A DNA stretch of 64,000 bases from Aspidiotus rigidus (GCA_035079385.1 JAVHKY010000013.1:930001-994000), one strand, 5' to 3'; shown: positions 36,801 to 51,429, counted from the first letter of the stretch. The notes: a model not told the origin generated them from the sequence alone. Translations and numbers: made by a program.

Positions 36801-37790
36801 CACACTTAAATATTCACTTGTCTATTTTTATAGCGTTCTCAATTTTTGCGATTATAGTTACCTTGATCTAAATATGTAACGACGAGCAAATGCTGAACAA
36901 AATTTAACAGTTACAGGCAGCTATACAAATTTAATTGTTCGCGATGGGCAAAAATCATCCAATCGTTACCTACGGGTAGAACGCTAGTAAGTCAGAGGGA
37001 CTTGCGGTAATGGTTAGAACGGCACGGGTGGTTAACCCTAGCCCACACAAACCTCACCGCGTTGTAAAAATTGAAGAAAGTGAAAGACGAAAGCTTGAGA
37101 GGAGACGCTGAAGATTTAATTTAATGACGAAAGGGAAAACGTATTGACGGGTGGTCTTCAATTGTTTTGACATAATAAAAACTTCCTATTTTATCTCTCT
37201 TTCTCAACAGCTTATAGCAATACGTCGCATCACGACCCTGTATTTAGAGCAATGAAAGAACTTTCACTTTCGCTCTATAAAACGGGCGCCCGTAAAATTA
37301 TGACTTTTTTTCGTTCACCTATATATTATATAACACACAAACCGTATAACAAACGCGAACGTTGCTCCTTCGTAAAAAGTGCTTGTTATTTTCAATCTGA
37401 CAAGTAAAAAGGAAGGAAAAAAAATGCTACTTTTCGAAGAAAAGGTACTGTTGTACAACGAAGTTAAAGTTTTTATGAAGAAGAAGAAAGAGGAAAATTT
37501 TCTCTCACTCTTCAATGCTCTCTATCGTGCACTGTAGAGTTTCTTTCTTTCAGGAAATATAAATGCTGTCCTCTAAACCATCTTTTAGTTATTTCCCGCG
37601 TATTTCTTTTCTCACTTTTAAACGTTTCTGCTATATTTGCTAACTCTCACACCCTTCTTATTTTTATTATCCTTTCGTCTGCTCGCGTATTTCTTTTCTT
37701 CCTTTTCATCCGTCTGCGATGGCCAACTTTTATCGTATCATTTACCCTTTATTAGACCCTTTTTTTTTCCTTCTTTCCTTCTCTTTCACC
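33861..37790. other. Non-coding stretch
   Basis: A purine-rich segment lies at about 35750-35970. A weak tRNA/SINE-like word (GGTAATGGTTAGAACGG at about 37005) lacks a convincing B box. No gene supported. Confidence 0.35.
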
Positions 37791-39400
37791 GTAATAATTT
37801 GACTCCCTTACACGTATTTGTGTATAACCACCAGTGTACAAAAGCCAAAAGTCGAAGAAAGTTTTCGTTCGAGTTTAGATTGTTTTAAGGCTAGTACTAT
37901 ACGTACGCGAGATACGTGTGCGCTACAAAGAGCACACGAGTACAACACACGAAGATGGGTCCAAACTCGCGGGCGCGGGTTAAATTCGGACGAAAGGCGC
38001 TTTCTGTACACACCAGCGTGAGAGGGACGATAAGGAAAAGAACGAGGATGGACGGCGGTTGCGGAGAGTAAGTAGTTGATGCAAACTAGCGTGTTAGAAA
38101 TGGTATGAGGCAATGTTCGTGTATATATTGATCGGTTGACCAAGGCTTTCTCTCGCTGTATACTAAAGGCTCTCTGTGAGCCGTGTGGCTTATCTTATGC
38201 AGAGAGTGAGAGCGAGACGGCGCGAGAAAGCGCGGCTGACGAACGAAAGGCGTACTATACGTACGTATTATACTGCACACAGAGGCAGAGCGAGAACGAG
38301 TGTATAGTATTCTCCAAGACGCGCGTTCGAAAAACGAAGAGAGCGATTGAAACGTGAGAGAGAACGAGGGTGAAACGCTAAACTGGACATTCGGTATGCA
38401 AGTTACATACTCAAAATGCCGCGCCGCCTCCTGCGTCCCTCGTTCGCGTGAACAAACGCTTAGCCTGCCCTTGTTTCGCGGCGCGGCGTGCGGAGCGCGC
38501 TAAGGGGTGACATCCACCACCTGCCTTTCTCGTTCGTGGCTATCACTTCGGCGGTATCGCCGCACTTTCTCTCGACCGGATGTTACATTCCACTTACCCT
38601 GGCCACGTCGTCGTATCTTTTACTTCACCTCATTCGCGTACTCTTTCTACGCGCGTTTGGTTTTTTCTCCTATTCACTTGTACCACACTCTCTCTCCTGC
38701 CCGTCGATATGTACGTGTACACTTTTTTGCGCGCTCTCTCGTCCTTCTTCGCGAGGCTAGCTACTGTTATAGTAGTTACGTTATAATACAACTCTGAGCC
38801 CTTTCTCTCTCTTTCTCGTATTCCAGAATTTTGCATCTTCCTAAACGGAGGAATACTCTCCGCTCCGCGTATACACCACGTCTTCGTCCAGGGTTGGTTT
38901 TTCCTAACGAATTTCCATTCGGCCGCCCTCCGCGTCACCACGTATCGTCCACTGCTGACTTAGCTTTCGTACTACTCCGCTATCGGTCCTTGATCGTCTT
39001 TCTCATTCTTGTAGAAGAGGGTAGGGTCTCTCTCTTTTTCTCCCATACTCTGTCTCTATCAGTTACACAGCGTATATACGCTTTTTATGCTGACGATCGT
39101 TCACTACTTCAATTTCTGCTACATTTATTAAATCCAACGACGACTTCGCAACATTTCTAGTTTTACGCGTTCTGCATGTACGCGGGCTTTCTCTCGGAAA
39201 ACGGCTTCCCGCACGCCCGCGTTTTCATATTCGGAATTCTTTTTCCTCTCGGTGGACACACACATATTATACAGGAACGCTGGCCGAAGTATGGTAGAAA
39301 CGCAATTTCGCCTTCTCGAATTTCCAACCGAATGCAAAAGCTCTCGAAGAAAGAAAATAGCGATCGGATTTAATTTTTTCGTACCGTGACGTCCGTTCTA
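37791..39400. other. CpG-dense segment, possible regulatory or promoter region
   Basis: CG dinucleotides are very frequent here (for example around 37960-38010 and 38410-38520, with GCGCGGCG-like words), in contrast to the flanks. Overlapping open frames on both strands follow from this composition and none is convincingly coding. A promoter or unmethylated regulatory region is possible; this is inference from composition only. Confidence 0.3.
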
Positions 39401-42200
39401 TGTATGAAAATGTGCGAAGGTGAACTTCGCTCGTCATTTTTTCTCTTTTCCACTCTTTCTCGCACATTTCTGCAAATTGTTTATATTGCCAGCAAACTTT
39501 TACACATTTTTTTCCTCCTTTCTTTCTTCCATTTATAAGAGTCGTAAATAAATAATTGATCGTTATCACTTATTTCGCAGATTTGGCATTGCGAGCCAGT
39601 TTGACCGCATTTTTCACTCGCTCTATTTCGACAATGAAATCGAATTTTATTGACGGTTCGTATACAACGTCCATAAATCGCCCCCGTGCGCAAATCGTAA
39701 AGTGTTATTAAAATTTTCGAAAGGTCAAGCGCGATTCGCGTCTATCGGATCGTGCTTATTAAAACGAACAACAGCAACATACTCTCCGGAGACGAATTTA
39801 ATTTAATTTTTCATTACTGAAACGCAATTTATATGCTTGGACACGAGGAATGGCGTGCGTACCGAATTTGGACCATGCAAAAAGCGAACGTTAATGACAG
39901 CGCGCGCACGGTACTTATCACAATCAAGTAATGGGCATTGTGTTCAATAATAATTTAAGGTTGAAAAAAGTATTTAAAAAGCTTCGTAGAGTACGAAAGC
40001 CTCTAATGACCATTTGCCGGTTTTATTCCTCCTTTGACGGAATACAACGATACGGAGACATGCAAAATACGAATTTGAAAACTTTATGACTCGTTTTATG
40101 CTATTACTATCGACGGGAGCGTTAATGATACGATAATATGTTTTTTTTCTGTGAATTGGCCGTGTTCTGCATGCAAATTTAGAGTAGCGTAATTTAAAAA
40201 TAGTGCCATACTCACGTTATGACGGATCCTTAAAGGACGACAGAATTTGCTGTGATTAAGAAGAATGTGTAATTGAGAAATTATTGCGAACACTTGACCT
40301 TTACGCAGAAAATTTAGCTACGATAGCAAACCTCATAAAGTCATAAAGAATGTCAATACAAATATTCTAGGATATCTTCTCAATCGTACTCATTGAAATT
40401 CAAGCTAGACATAGCGCAGCATCATGTGTACACTGGAACTTGACTTGCACATTTGTCTTTAGATTGGAATCCTCCGCCTGTCTGTATGTTGTATACTTAT
40501 TACGATGAAATATTCAGAGCCTCATTGAATGTGTAGAAAATGAAAAATCAATGTGACGTTTTGGTTTATAAGCGTCCAAAAGTCCATGAAACTCAAATTC
40601 TAATTTTCTGAGCTTCATTTTCGCAATAAATTTAAGAAAGGTTTTTTTTTTCGTAAAAACGATTTTACGGGGAAGAGCTGTACTGTGAAAAGAGAAAGAA
40701 AGAAAAGGCTTTTCCAGTCACACGAATTTTATTGACGTCAAGAAAATTCGTGAAGAAGGATAAGCCTTTGGTTTTTTTTTTCATTTACCTTGCATGGCAA
40801 AACGTTTTATTAATATCGGAAGACACCTCTGCAGAATTATTCAAATGTAATGAAAGAGATTCTGATTGGCTGGGACATCTTGATAAATTAAGACAGTTGA
40901 ACATCCTCTTCAATTTCTAAAGACTCAAAATATTTTGGAAGTGAAGAAAGAGATGCCACGACGCCTTCTTGAACGCAATTTTACATCTGTCGATTATACA
41001 GTTTTTTTGATAGTTTCCATGGACACCATCTAAAAACTTTACCCTGTGCATAGTATTCTTGTGGTGGAGTTTTAACGTCCCTCCCCATAAACACCTCTCT
41101 CATCTTGTCAGAAAGTACGTTCTCACAGGAAAATACATACTCGAAAGAGTGAGGAAGTAGAATTACAAAGGCCGCTGTCGAGTTGTAACTTGGAGAATCG
41201 CATCCATTCGATTACATTTTTGTGCCGTTCTCCCGAAGTTGAATTGTTTCTGCTTATGTACATGCAGCGATATTTTTTACAGCACCGGTTGCCGAGCAGT
41301 TGAGTCAACAAATTTTTAATCATAGCAGAATAATTTGAACAAATTTAGAAAAATTACTTGAGCTGAACCAGAAAAGCCATCTTGGGCTTACTACTTCCTC
41401 AGTCTCTTCCTCGCCCGAATTTTGAGTATTTTTCATCGAAGCGCTTAAATACTGGATTCAGTAAAGAAGACTTTGCCCGGAAGAGAAACAATGAAATCTC
41501 TCCTTCCGATTGTTGGCCGATTGAACTCTTTGTCGTTGAGCGGTTTATGAATATGGAAATATGTCGGTAACTGTCCGAATTTCGTCCATTTCCAAAAATT
41601 TATTCGAGAGTTAAACTCGTATTTTTCTACTCTTTTTTCTACTAAGTCTATATAATATATAAAGTAAATCTGTCTACTTATCTAGTTATTCAACATTAAT
41701 AAAAAATTTTATTCGTTCTCGTAACCGTGACCTTGTCCCTACAGTAACGTAAAGAAAATAAAGAAAAACGAAAGAAGTTGGGGGAAAAGAAGAAGAAAAG
41801 AAACAAACCGAGAGAGTTCAAAACTCGGTTCCCGCGAGAACGGAAAAGAGAAAAAATCTTTTCGTGAACAATTTTTTTCTCTTCGTGCTCTTTTTACGAC
41901 GTGCCGACATGTAATAAGAAAATCCTCCTGCCGGTTAATTTGTAAAGCGACAACCCAACAGTACGAGAGATGAGCTTTAATATAGATACGAAAGGAAGAA
42001 ATCCTTGCTCCAGAAAGGAGAGAGAAAAAAGACGTCATTAAAAAGTCATGAATTTCCGCGTAAGATTTTTAGTATCGCTGTTAGACAAGATGATAAAATG
42101 CATCTTGTGGAAAATAAAACTCCGGATAACTACGTACAAAGCGATCTTTTGTTGAGTTACTTCAACTTACTTCGTAAATTGTTTAACTTTTCTTTCCTCG
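39401..42200. other. Non-coding stretch
   Basis: A weak terminal-exon candidate at about 40835-40920 plus (acceptor CTCTGCAG, frame LFKCNERDSDWLGHLDKL to a stop at 40920) has no partner exon or nearby AATAAA. Nothing else was recognised. Confidence 0.3.
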
Positions 42201-43320
42201 TCTTCTAGCTTTCCCTTTCTACCTCATCTCGTCGTCCGTCGTTTTCGCTCTCGAGTTTCGGCTTGTCGCGCGCATCCGTATAAAGAATTCGTATAGACTA
42301 CGTACGAATACATTATATTCTATACGTAACGTACAGTGTTTTTCGTACCAAACCAAGAACGCTGTATACGCGTCGATCGCGTACCGCGCGCCTCGTCCGT
42401 TAATTGAATCTCGCGTATTCGCGTTTATCTGGAAATTTCGCCGGACGCACAAGTCCCCTAGGGGGGTTTTTCCAAACACCGGTACGCTCGAAAAATGGCC
42501 AGGCCATACCAATATCTCGTCTTACCTCCGTACACAAAACGCGCTAGATATGTTTTACGATAACGTATATACACGTATATACATATATACGATATATGTA
42601 AAGAAAAACGCCGCTCTGTATGTCCCTCATATTATCTTCGTTTGCTAGCGGCTTCGCACGGCTTAGCATATTAATTATTTAGGTCTCAATTCTTGCCGCT
42701 TGTACCGTTCTCACGAAAAAGTCTCCCTTCTCCCCGCTCTTCTCGAATCGCTTATTCGTTCGCTCTCGCTCGCTTTCTGTCTCCCTCGGACGAGCTCGTT
42801 TATATTATTTTCCTAACGTAGACACGAGAGCACACCAGCAGGCCGCCCCTTTTCCTACATACCAATACATGCAAGCACGCACGTGAAACCTTATAGCTCC
42901 CTCGCAATTATCTATGCCCCGAATCTTCCAATTAGTTTCGCCGTCCGCGTTGCGCCGCGTGCCATCTCTGTCGCGCTCTCGTTTTCTCCGCTACATCGGT
43001 CGTACTTCTCTTCGTCGTTCGCTCTCGCGCGCTTTCTCGTACATGGGAAATGATGTCCACGGAGCTTTACCAAATTATGGGCCGAAAGTAAAACGGACGC
43101 CGCGGCAGCGTCGAGTGAGAGGTGGTGGTGGTGGCGGTACGCTTCTCGGATCGGGTGGAGGTCATACACCGTTTGTAATCGATCTCCGCGCCTCTTCTTA
43201 TACACTCAATTCGCCATATATACGCAATCTTTCTTTAACATCCGTCGAAAACTTCCAGTCAACTCTCATCCTTTCATTTTCGACGCTGCAAACGTTCTTC
43301 GTCTCGAAAATGCAATAATG
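42201..43320. other. CpG-dense segment, possible regulatory or promoter region
   Basis: Dense in CG, with TCGCTCTCG-type words and a GGT run near 43120-43138. Open frames occur on both strands over the same bases (42914-43318 plus, 42912-43205 minus), which argues that they follow from base composition. No domain recognised. Confidence 0.3.
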
Positions 43321-43657
43321 TTCGCAGCGTTATCTAATTAAGCGAGTACTACGTTTGAATACATGCTGAGCCCTTGTAGCATACTTACACTTTATAAAAG
43401 CAAGAGCTTTATAATGAGTGCCCGCGTTGGGTTCACTACCGTCTATAGAAAAATATACAGCTCAATCGCATTGTCGTATCCATCGGTTCTCAAAACTTGT
43501 TTCTTTCATTGCTCTATTGTACTGAACTCTTTGCTAACCTCCAGTAGTCAAAAAAAGAAAGTTAGTAGCAAATAGATCGAATAAGTTACAATTTGGAATG
43601 ATTTCAAGATTTGGTTCTCTTGCTCTTTCTTTCTTAAGGAATTTTATCGCATGCACG

Positions 43658-43831
43658 CAGGCCCGTAGCTAACACCAGGGCAAAGCCTGCTGGCTGGCAA
43701 GTCGGCCTCCCCTGGCTAGCACTTATACTCCACCCCCCCCAAAAAAAAAAAAATACCTTCTTAAGCTTTAGACCGTGGATCAAATGTAAAATAGGTACTC
43801 TGGAAAATATAAGCTGTTAGCTACGGGCCTG
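43658..43831. mobile_element. hAT-like MITE, 174 bp, with 8-bp target duplication
   Basis: The 17-bp perfect terminal inverted repeats are CAGGCCCGTAGCTAACA (43658-43674) and its complement (43815-43831). The flanking octamers CATGCACG (43650-43657) and CATACACG (43832-43839) differ at one base, which fits the 8-bp duplication of hAT elements. The interior holds poly-C then poly-A, as in the element at 1758-1939. There is no transposase frame. Confidence 0.85.
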
Positions 43832-43839
43832 CATACACG

Positions 43840-46800
43840 ACTATCGTATGAGAGTCCATTGAGTAAGAAAAGAAGCCGGTAGATCTTTTCCTGTTCTGAA
43901 TGCGCAAAATTTGAAGAGTGTTTCAAAAACTGTAACTTCTCTGTTTCGGACCGGTTCACATGTAATGCTGCTCCAAATGCTGGCTAATATTGAAACAATA
44001 TTCAGTATCGCTATTCGGCAGATTCTACAACAGCTATACAAACAGTTTTTAAATTATATTGATAGAAAACTCCTTATCAATTTGGTTACAGTAGGTGCAT
44101 CTTACTTTTGAGAAGGGCCGGATTCAGGATGTCCATGACCTTATTTAAGGACCTCAAGATTTTTTAGCCCAAATTTCTATGGAGGAGAGAATTCTAACAA
44201 ATAGTTAGATCATCAGAGTGCTCGCAAAAAATTTTAGCTCGTTAGATCATGACGTTAACAGGGAATTCTCAAATCCCTATAGGATACAAGAAAAATTCGG
44301 AAGAACATTGAGTCTCATGGTGTACAGAAAAAGAATCCACGTCCATTTGATTAGAAATTTTTGAAGCGTGTTTTAAACGGTCAATATTCTTGACGCAAAA
44401 GACCAATAGAATTTTGTAGTAGTATATTAGAGCATTTTCATTGGCTTCTTTCGTCAACTTTTGTCTGGGCTTAAGAACGAGGCGCCACTGAGCATACATG
44501 GAACAAGAAAACAGAACGTCAGTAAAATCAAACGACTATAGTTTTGAAAAACAGATATTGATTGAACTTACATTGAGCAATGTGCAAATTTATAGAGCAA
44601 GTCTATTACAACTTCATCGATCACTAGATTCTACTCGATTCAGACCACAGAGTAAACAGAGGTCGTCTAAAAGCGTTTGAGATACAGCCATCATCCAAAT
44701 TTGTTGTTTACCGCTTCGTCGCATTCCGACGCTGTTCGGTTTCTTCCGTCAACAATTTGATCTTACGCGTTCGCGCTCTTCAATGTTACTCAATTGTAGC
44801 CTTTGCAAATGAAACTTCGACGCTTCTATCTGGTAACATTGATTCAAAGCCCGAAGGTTCCGAACGTGCACACAACACAACCGAAGCGATAAATTACGAA
44901 TTTATATGATGCCCGTATTTCGTCAACATCACAAGCACAGGGGAGACAACCTCTGTCCATTCTTTGGTTCAGACTTATCAATTGAGAAATTTTTGCAGTC
45001 TAGATGGAGTGAGTTAGAACTAGATGATTCATTTGTCTTGTGTAGCAATTGAATTGGTTTATCAGCGTTCTTCATTCTCACTGGAAGATCCGAGATAAGT
45101 ATCTTTATTTTTCCAATCACATGACTGTATTGGTTCGCAATGTTATATTGGCTCAGACTGTAGTCTAATGGATGCTTCATTTTCAATGCCTACCAGTTGT
45201 TCATTCACACTTTCTAGTTTTGTACAATCACAGAACTTGTTCTTCTATTTACGAGTTCCTTCTGACTCATTGTCGTTATTTTTGTCGGTCAATTTACTTG
45301 TTTGAGGTAGGCCTATTTCACATCAGGTTGTGTTTTCTTTCTTTCATCATTTTCACTAATCCCATCTGCTTCTTTTAGACTCCTTTAAATTCATATTGTT
45401 CTCTTCTTCATTCATTCTTGAAATTCTTGTATTTTCCAAACCACGTTTATCTAGTCGCTACTATAGCGTTGAGTGTCTCGTGATTTTCATACTAGCAATG
45501 AACTTAGTCACTTCTCTGACTCATCCTGGAGGTGTACCTTATCGTACTGGACTTAGAGCATCTTTGTTCTTCTCTTCGGTCACGTGATTGCTAATATTTC
45601 TTATTATTGACGAGTTTCTGGTGATACTATAGCGTACCTACGCGCTTTACAAAGGTTTTGCATGTCGTCCTCTTGTGACCTACCACTCCACTCTGCTAGC
45701 GTACACGCCCTGCAGATGTCAAACGAACTAGTGATCATGGAAGTATCGCTTGCGAGGAGTCCAAAATTAATAGGGAGAGCTGAAAAACGGTCATTTTGTG
45801 GTTTGAGTTGTGTCGTCCTGTTTACTAGGACGTTCTAATGGCAGATAAAGTTGAGATAAAAGGCACCAATGACAACCCAATTCAAATTGACGAGGACCGG
45901 TTGGCCGGACGTCAAAAATATTTTTGAACAAAAGAAAATTTCTTCAATCTCGCATAATCGAGGTCATCCTCTGGAAGATGATGTGCTAGCTACCGTCGAA
46001 GATTATGAAACTGACGTCCGGTGCCCGCCGGGGCACAGAAATCCGCTATTTTGGGGGAATACAAAGAAGATTCTCTTAGTTATTTGGTCGAGTAGCTGTC
46101 ATGTCTTCCGAGTAACGTTAACAGACTTGGGAGTAGATCACTTTTGAGCTTGTGATAGAGCATAAAATTTCAGTAGAGCGCGTGCGCTAGTAGTATCGAG
46201 TTTTTTTTTTTGTTTTTATACAAATCTCAAACTTTTTAAATGCCTTTACCTCTTTGTCAGTATATTTCACATTGAAAGCTTATATTCAATGGTATACCTG
46301 TTTGGTGCGATACAAGTATCGAAGAAGAGCTTTTTCCGTTGACCACGTATCTCTTTATAGGACACAAAGTCGCGTTTCATTCTTTAGGCATAGGGGAAGT
46401 GCATACGCACTGCGTTAGTAAGAAATGTGATTGTCCGCGGGACATGACTACAAATTCACGGGAACCTAAAATTAGCGCACGGAATAAACAATGAACTCGC
46501 GCTGGTTGGCGACTCGGTCGCAAAAGCGCTTGTATAGAAATCGCTTCCTTCATTCCCTGGTAGCTTAATTTACTACTATTTCACAACGACGTGCATATAT
46601 AATCTTGCAACACGAGCGTATGCTATAGAGAGAGGCGATGTTTGCACAAGTCATGAAACAAGCTCACTTCTGATACTTTAATTGTATTACATTTTTCAAA
46701 ACAAGTGTGTTGAAATTTCGAAACTACAAAGTAGACGCTAGAGCAGCAAGTTTTGTATTTCCATATCAACTCTATGAATGAATCTTCTGTTTTTTTTTTT

Positions 46801-49800
46801 TTTTTTTTTCTTTCTTTCGCCCAATATTTGTCCTATCAACTTGTAGAAAGATTTTCCTATATTAGCCATGTTTTTATGAAAGACATTTCTAGATGGTGAT
46901 CCTCATTCCACACTCTTAAAGCGGAGGATGCTTTTTCGCAGTATTTCTACTCTGTTAAGTTACGATGAAAATTATTTGGAATCACATCATATTTGGTAAC
47001 TTTTTCATTCTATCGTCTCTTCAGAGTTGAGGTCGAGTAAAGTGTATAGGTATGTAAGTGATTTTCAGGTCTTCTTTTTGCTGCGATTCATGTGTTTAGT
47101 CAATGAAGTCGGCTGGACAAAGCCAAAGAACGTACTTGTTGTAACGAATAGAAAGTTTTGTTACGATTCGCTCCATTAATATTGTAAATTCTTAAATGGA
47201 GGCAGGTCGCTAATTTTGTGCAAAAGTATACCTCTGAACGAAAGTAGATCGCTTCTATTTTCATTGTAAAATGAAACTTTACCATTCAAATTTCAGATAA
47301 AAATATATTCGACACCAAGTACCTGTCAGATAAAGAACTGTAGGATGACGATAGAACCAATACCTACGTTTAAGTATACTGCGTTTTTCACGGTAAGCTT
47401 CATCGGAAAAAAGATGTGTCTTCCAGAAAACATCATGGAATTTTACTGGGGTGTCCGAATTCGACGTGAAAAAATATTCTGGTCGATAGTACAATTTAGG
47501 AAAGGAAAAATTATTTTCTAGTAATCGATAGAAACGTCATTTACATAATAAAAATTTTTTTCGTATTTTACACTGTGCGGGAAGAGCCGTGTTTTCTTTT
47601 TTCTATAAATAAACCTTGCACGCAAAAATAAATATATTTATTTTTCTAGAAATCAAACCCACATCTTCCAATATTTGTTCATCGAAAATTGTCGAGTTCT
47701 ATTTTAAAATTTCCAAGTTCGAGGAGATAGTGAGAAATATTCTTCTCTCATTATGTATTCGCTACCATGAAACAGTCTCTACACACACACACATACACAT
47801 ACGAAAGCGCTTGTATATCTTACTTGTACACACACTTCCCGTCAAGCAGGAGGAAAACAAAATACATAAATACAGCGCTGTAATATGGAATAAGAAGCGG
47901 ACGAGGTACGAGCTTAATTTTTTAATTCGCCCTGTAACGCGCGTTACTCGCCGTTGTTCATCTACGGGGGAGATTTCGGCGAATTAAAAGCAACGGCATT
48001 TGCTGTAGTCTTAGTTCACTGCTACGAATTATAGGGACGAGAAGTAAAGGTAATTTGACTTGGACTGAAGTTTAACTAATAGACGTGGAGGCACGAGCGG
48101 GCGCGGACGAGGATAAATTTCACGAGCTATTGACTCATTCGGAATGGGTATCCTGTATAGGCTTTTCTGACCTTATTTTTATTTTTATTATTATTCTTTT
48201 TTCCGTTAAGCAGATAAACAAGGAAGTGACATACGTTGAATTATTTTGAAATTTTCTCAAGCGAAAGTGATCCTTGCGCGAGCTTTCTACAAAGTGAACG
48301 CGCGCCGGAGCAACCGACTGTAAATTAAGTAATAATTAATTTAATTCGTTCGTTTATGGCGAACAATAATTTTTAAACGTTTCTCGTGGAAAAAGTAACA
48401 TCGGCCTTTCTATTTTCTCTCACTCGGCCGGATAATAGCCTACGTCGCGTTTCACAAGAGAATTTTTCAGACGAACGAAAATTTCGCCCGTTTTTAATTA
48501 TTCTCCATTCCGGGATTCGGTTATCTATATACAACAGAGTAGAAGAGATACTCGAGACCAGTAATCTCACCCCTTTTTGCCTTTTTTTTCCGCCTCGAAT
48601 CAACGACTTCACGTAATAATTTGCAATTCGCGGACGAGCTTCGATGGTGTTCTGGCGCGACAGATTAAACTGTCCTTTCGCGAGAGGCAATCTTACTTAT
48701 TCGCTCCATTGCGAGTTACGACCTCGTAATTCTGCCTTACATCGGCGCAAGAGAGGTGCTAAAAGGGCGCACTGCACGCCAGAAAGATATTTCTAATATC
48801 GTATTTTTCACTTTCGCTGTGTAGCGTATAAGGAAGGCGCGTCTAATTTGTAAATTGATTGTATAACACTGGAAATCAGATGGTCCTTGGAGACGACCAG
48901 AAGAAGGTCGAAGGAAGGCCTCTTTAATCGAAAATAGGGAACCGCGAACCGCGCCCGCTCTTCGCGCGCGACTATACCTATTACAGTATTCTCGAAAGGA
49001 TTTCCATTTCGGTTGATAAGTGTTTTATTCGCGTCCTCTCAGCCCGGCTCATTATCATCTTAAGACCTCTTTTTTCCGATGTAGTTTTTCGGCGGAAGGC
49101 GAAAACTGCGTTGGAAATGTTTAACGTGCGTCTTAAAACTGCTCGATTCGCATGAAAAAGGCGCGGGAGTTTGTTACAAATTCGGTTTAACGAGAGCTGA
49201 AATGTTGTCTCGTTTATCGAAGAATAATTTATCAGTTTTTCTTCGCGAAATGTAAGGCGAACGAAAGTTCGCACACCTTAAACCTTCATTCGTCGTACAA
49301 AAAAATCTGTCGAGCGAATTGGCGCGTCAAAAGTATCTTCTTTCCGACAACGTTACTAAAGTTTCAAATTTAGCTAATGCGTTATGCGCTAAGATGTTGA
49401 ATTTAATTTGATTAATATGTTTATTAGGTTTTGTTTTCAGATCCCTGCATTTTAAATATTTTCTCATTGAGGGATAATTGCTGAGGAACTTGTTGAATTG
49501 CTTGGTACAATTCGATGATAGACAAATCAGGAAAATGAGCGTTTACAAACCCTGTAAAAGTAAAAATAGAATAAAAGCTGAAAACTAAGACAGAATGTTT
49601 ACGAAACCAGGCAAAGTAAAACTTATCGTAGATAGAATTTTTGAAGATGCCTAATTTGTATTCACATTCGTGTATAACGTGATAAAAAAGTCATTTATGA
49701 CTTGAAGCCAGAGAGGTGAAAACGGGCATTCCCTTCCCCCTAGCGTCGTGCTTTTATCCCCTGAACAAATTCCCCATAGCCATAACTAAAAAAAATAAAT

Positions 49801-51429
49801 AAAAAAAAACAAACAAAACACGAGAGACTAACAAATTTGAGGTACGCCCCCCTTGAAATTTCAATGCCCCCCGGAAGAACGTTCTGGCTACGTCCCTGAT
49901 TGAAGCATGAATCTGATAGTTAGATATGTATGAAGGTATAGTGCGGAGTACCCAATATTCTGTACGAATTGACACTACTTTGAGGTTAATTGCTCCTTTT
50001 TGAACCTATTTTTAAGAAGTTTCGAAATTGAGGATGAACTAATGATGAGTACATATAACTCTTTCAATTATTACTCTTTACTTTCAACTCTTCCCTTCTT
50101 TGTGCCATATTTTTTCTGACAAAATGTAATTGTTGCGACGATTGAAATATCTTCGGTAAAGTTACTTCCACCTATAAAAATTTCACTTCCATTTCAAGCT
50201 CTTCCCACTTGAATATCAGTCTCTCCCTAGAACGCTTACTCAACAATTCTTTTGAGCAAATTTCTAAGAAAGCCATCATTATCAAACTTAATTTTTGATA
50301 TCCAACCTTACTCAAAGTCCAAAAATTGAAAATATTTCTCACCATCTCCACGTACCTTCGGTACAACTCAAAAATAAAATGATTTCATCGTAAGCCTTAT
50401 TTATTGCTCTAAATCAATGCTGAATGAGCTTTTTACTATGTAAATGGATCATCATCGAAAACTGGGCATTCATTTTTTTCGGCAGAGCTAACCGCAATGT
50501 ATGTCTGCTATGCTAAGATTATTGAACTTTCTTTTGAAAATAAATATTTGATTTCACGAACCCTCTTTCACTTCCACATTCTATCTCCTCGCATACGAGT
50601 ATTCTACAAATCCGACCACCCAATGTAAGTACCCGAAAAAAAATTTTCTCGCTATAGGCTAAATGAACATCAGTGTGCTGTCACACTTCCCGGTTTCTGG
50701 ACAGAACTAATGTTAAGCCGCAAAGCAGACTAACTTGAAAATTATCGATTAAAGTCTTCCCACCTGATCAGACCTCGAAGTACAGAACGACTTATTCATA
50801 TACAGTATTTCGTTTGAAGATCAACCTTCCGATAAAGTTAGAATTTCTAAAAATGTACACATCCTTTGGTTATCGTCAGAAGGAAACCAAACCGTGTTTT
50901 GAAATGGAATTTGAATCAGTCGTAAGTTTTTTCGCCGAATGTATAAATGTGTGCTACAAAATCTTGAAAATTTTCCATCGACACACGTGCCAAGCGTTCA
51001 GAAAAAGAGCCTTCCTTTTTCTTGATTATTCGTTCGAAAACAAAAGTGTTTTAATGAATGATTCCTTTCCAAATCAGATCTCGTAACGTAAAAGGATTTG
51101 CGATAGGATGCTGTCAACGCAATTACTATTCATCCGAAATGATGATATTTGCACTTTTTCGCCAGTGATGCTAGAATTTTATTCCCAATTTCTCTCGCTC
51201 TCTGTTTTCGTATTCTCTTAGATTTTATTTTCTATACGACGAATATGAAAACGATGATTGCCATTACAAATTGTTTTCTGGTAAGAAAGGATGGAATATC
51301 TAGAGATTGGTTGGTAATACGGTGACATTAGCACTGAAAAAAAATGTGGCTGGGTACTTTGTTGGATCCATTCTCGTCATATCAAAATAGACAGGCCAGT
51401 GAATTAGAACAGATTAGTTTATGAAGAAA
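43840..51429. other. About 7.6 kb without a supported gene
   Basis: Open frames such as 44929-45186 minus, 45869-46147 plus and 47616-47987 plus are not backed by splice partners or recognised motifs. T runs lie at about 46201-46210 and 46790-46810 and a CA repeat at about 47780-47805. 48000-49300 is CpG-rich. A lone hAT-like terminus, CTGGCTACGTCCCTG, ends at about 49898 without a clear partner. Confidence 0.35.

Noticed and set aside
37000..37075. tRNA- or SINE-like segment
   Set aside because: The A-box-like word GGTAATGGTTAGAACGG is present but no proper B box or cloverleaf could be drawn.
42912..43318. Overlapping open frames on both strands (134 and 97 codons)
   Set aside because: Mutually exclusive and driven by GC-rich composition; no domain in either.
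47525..47560. GAAACGTC word resembling a hammerhead 3' box
   Set aside because: No CTGATGA and no stem II precede it.
49713..49898. Second hAT-like MITE suggested by CTGGCTACGTCCCTG
   Set aside because: Only one terminus is clear; the opposite end and target duplication were not found.
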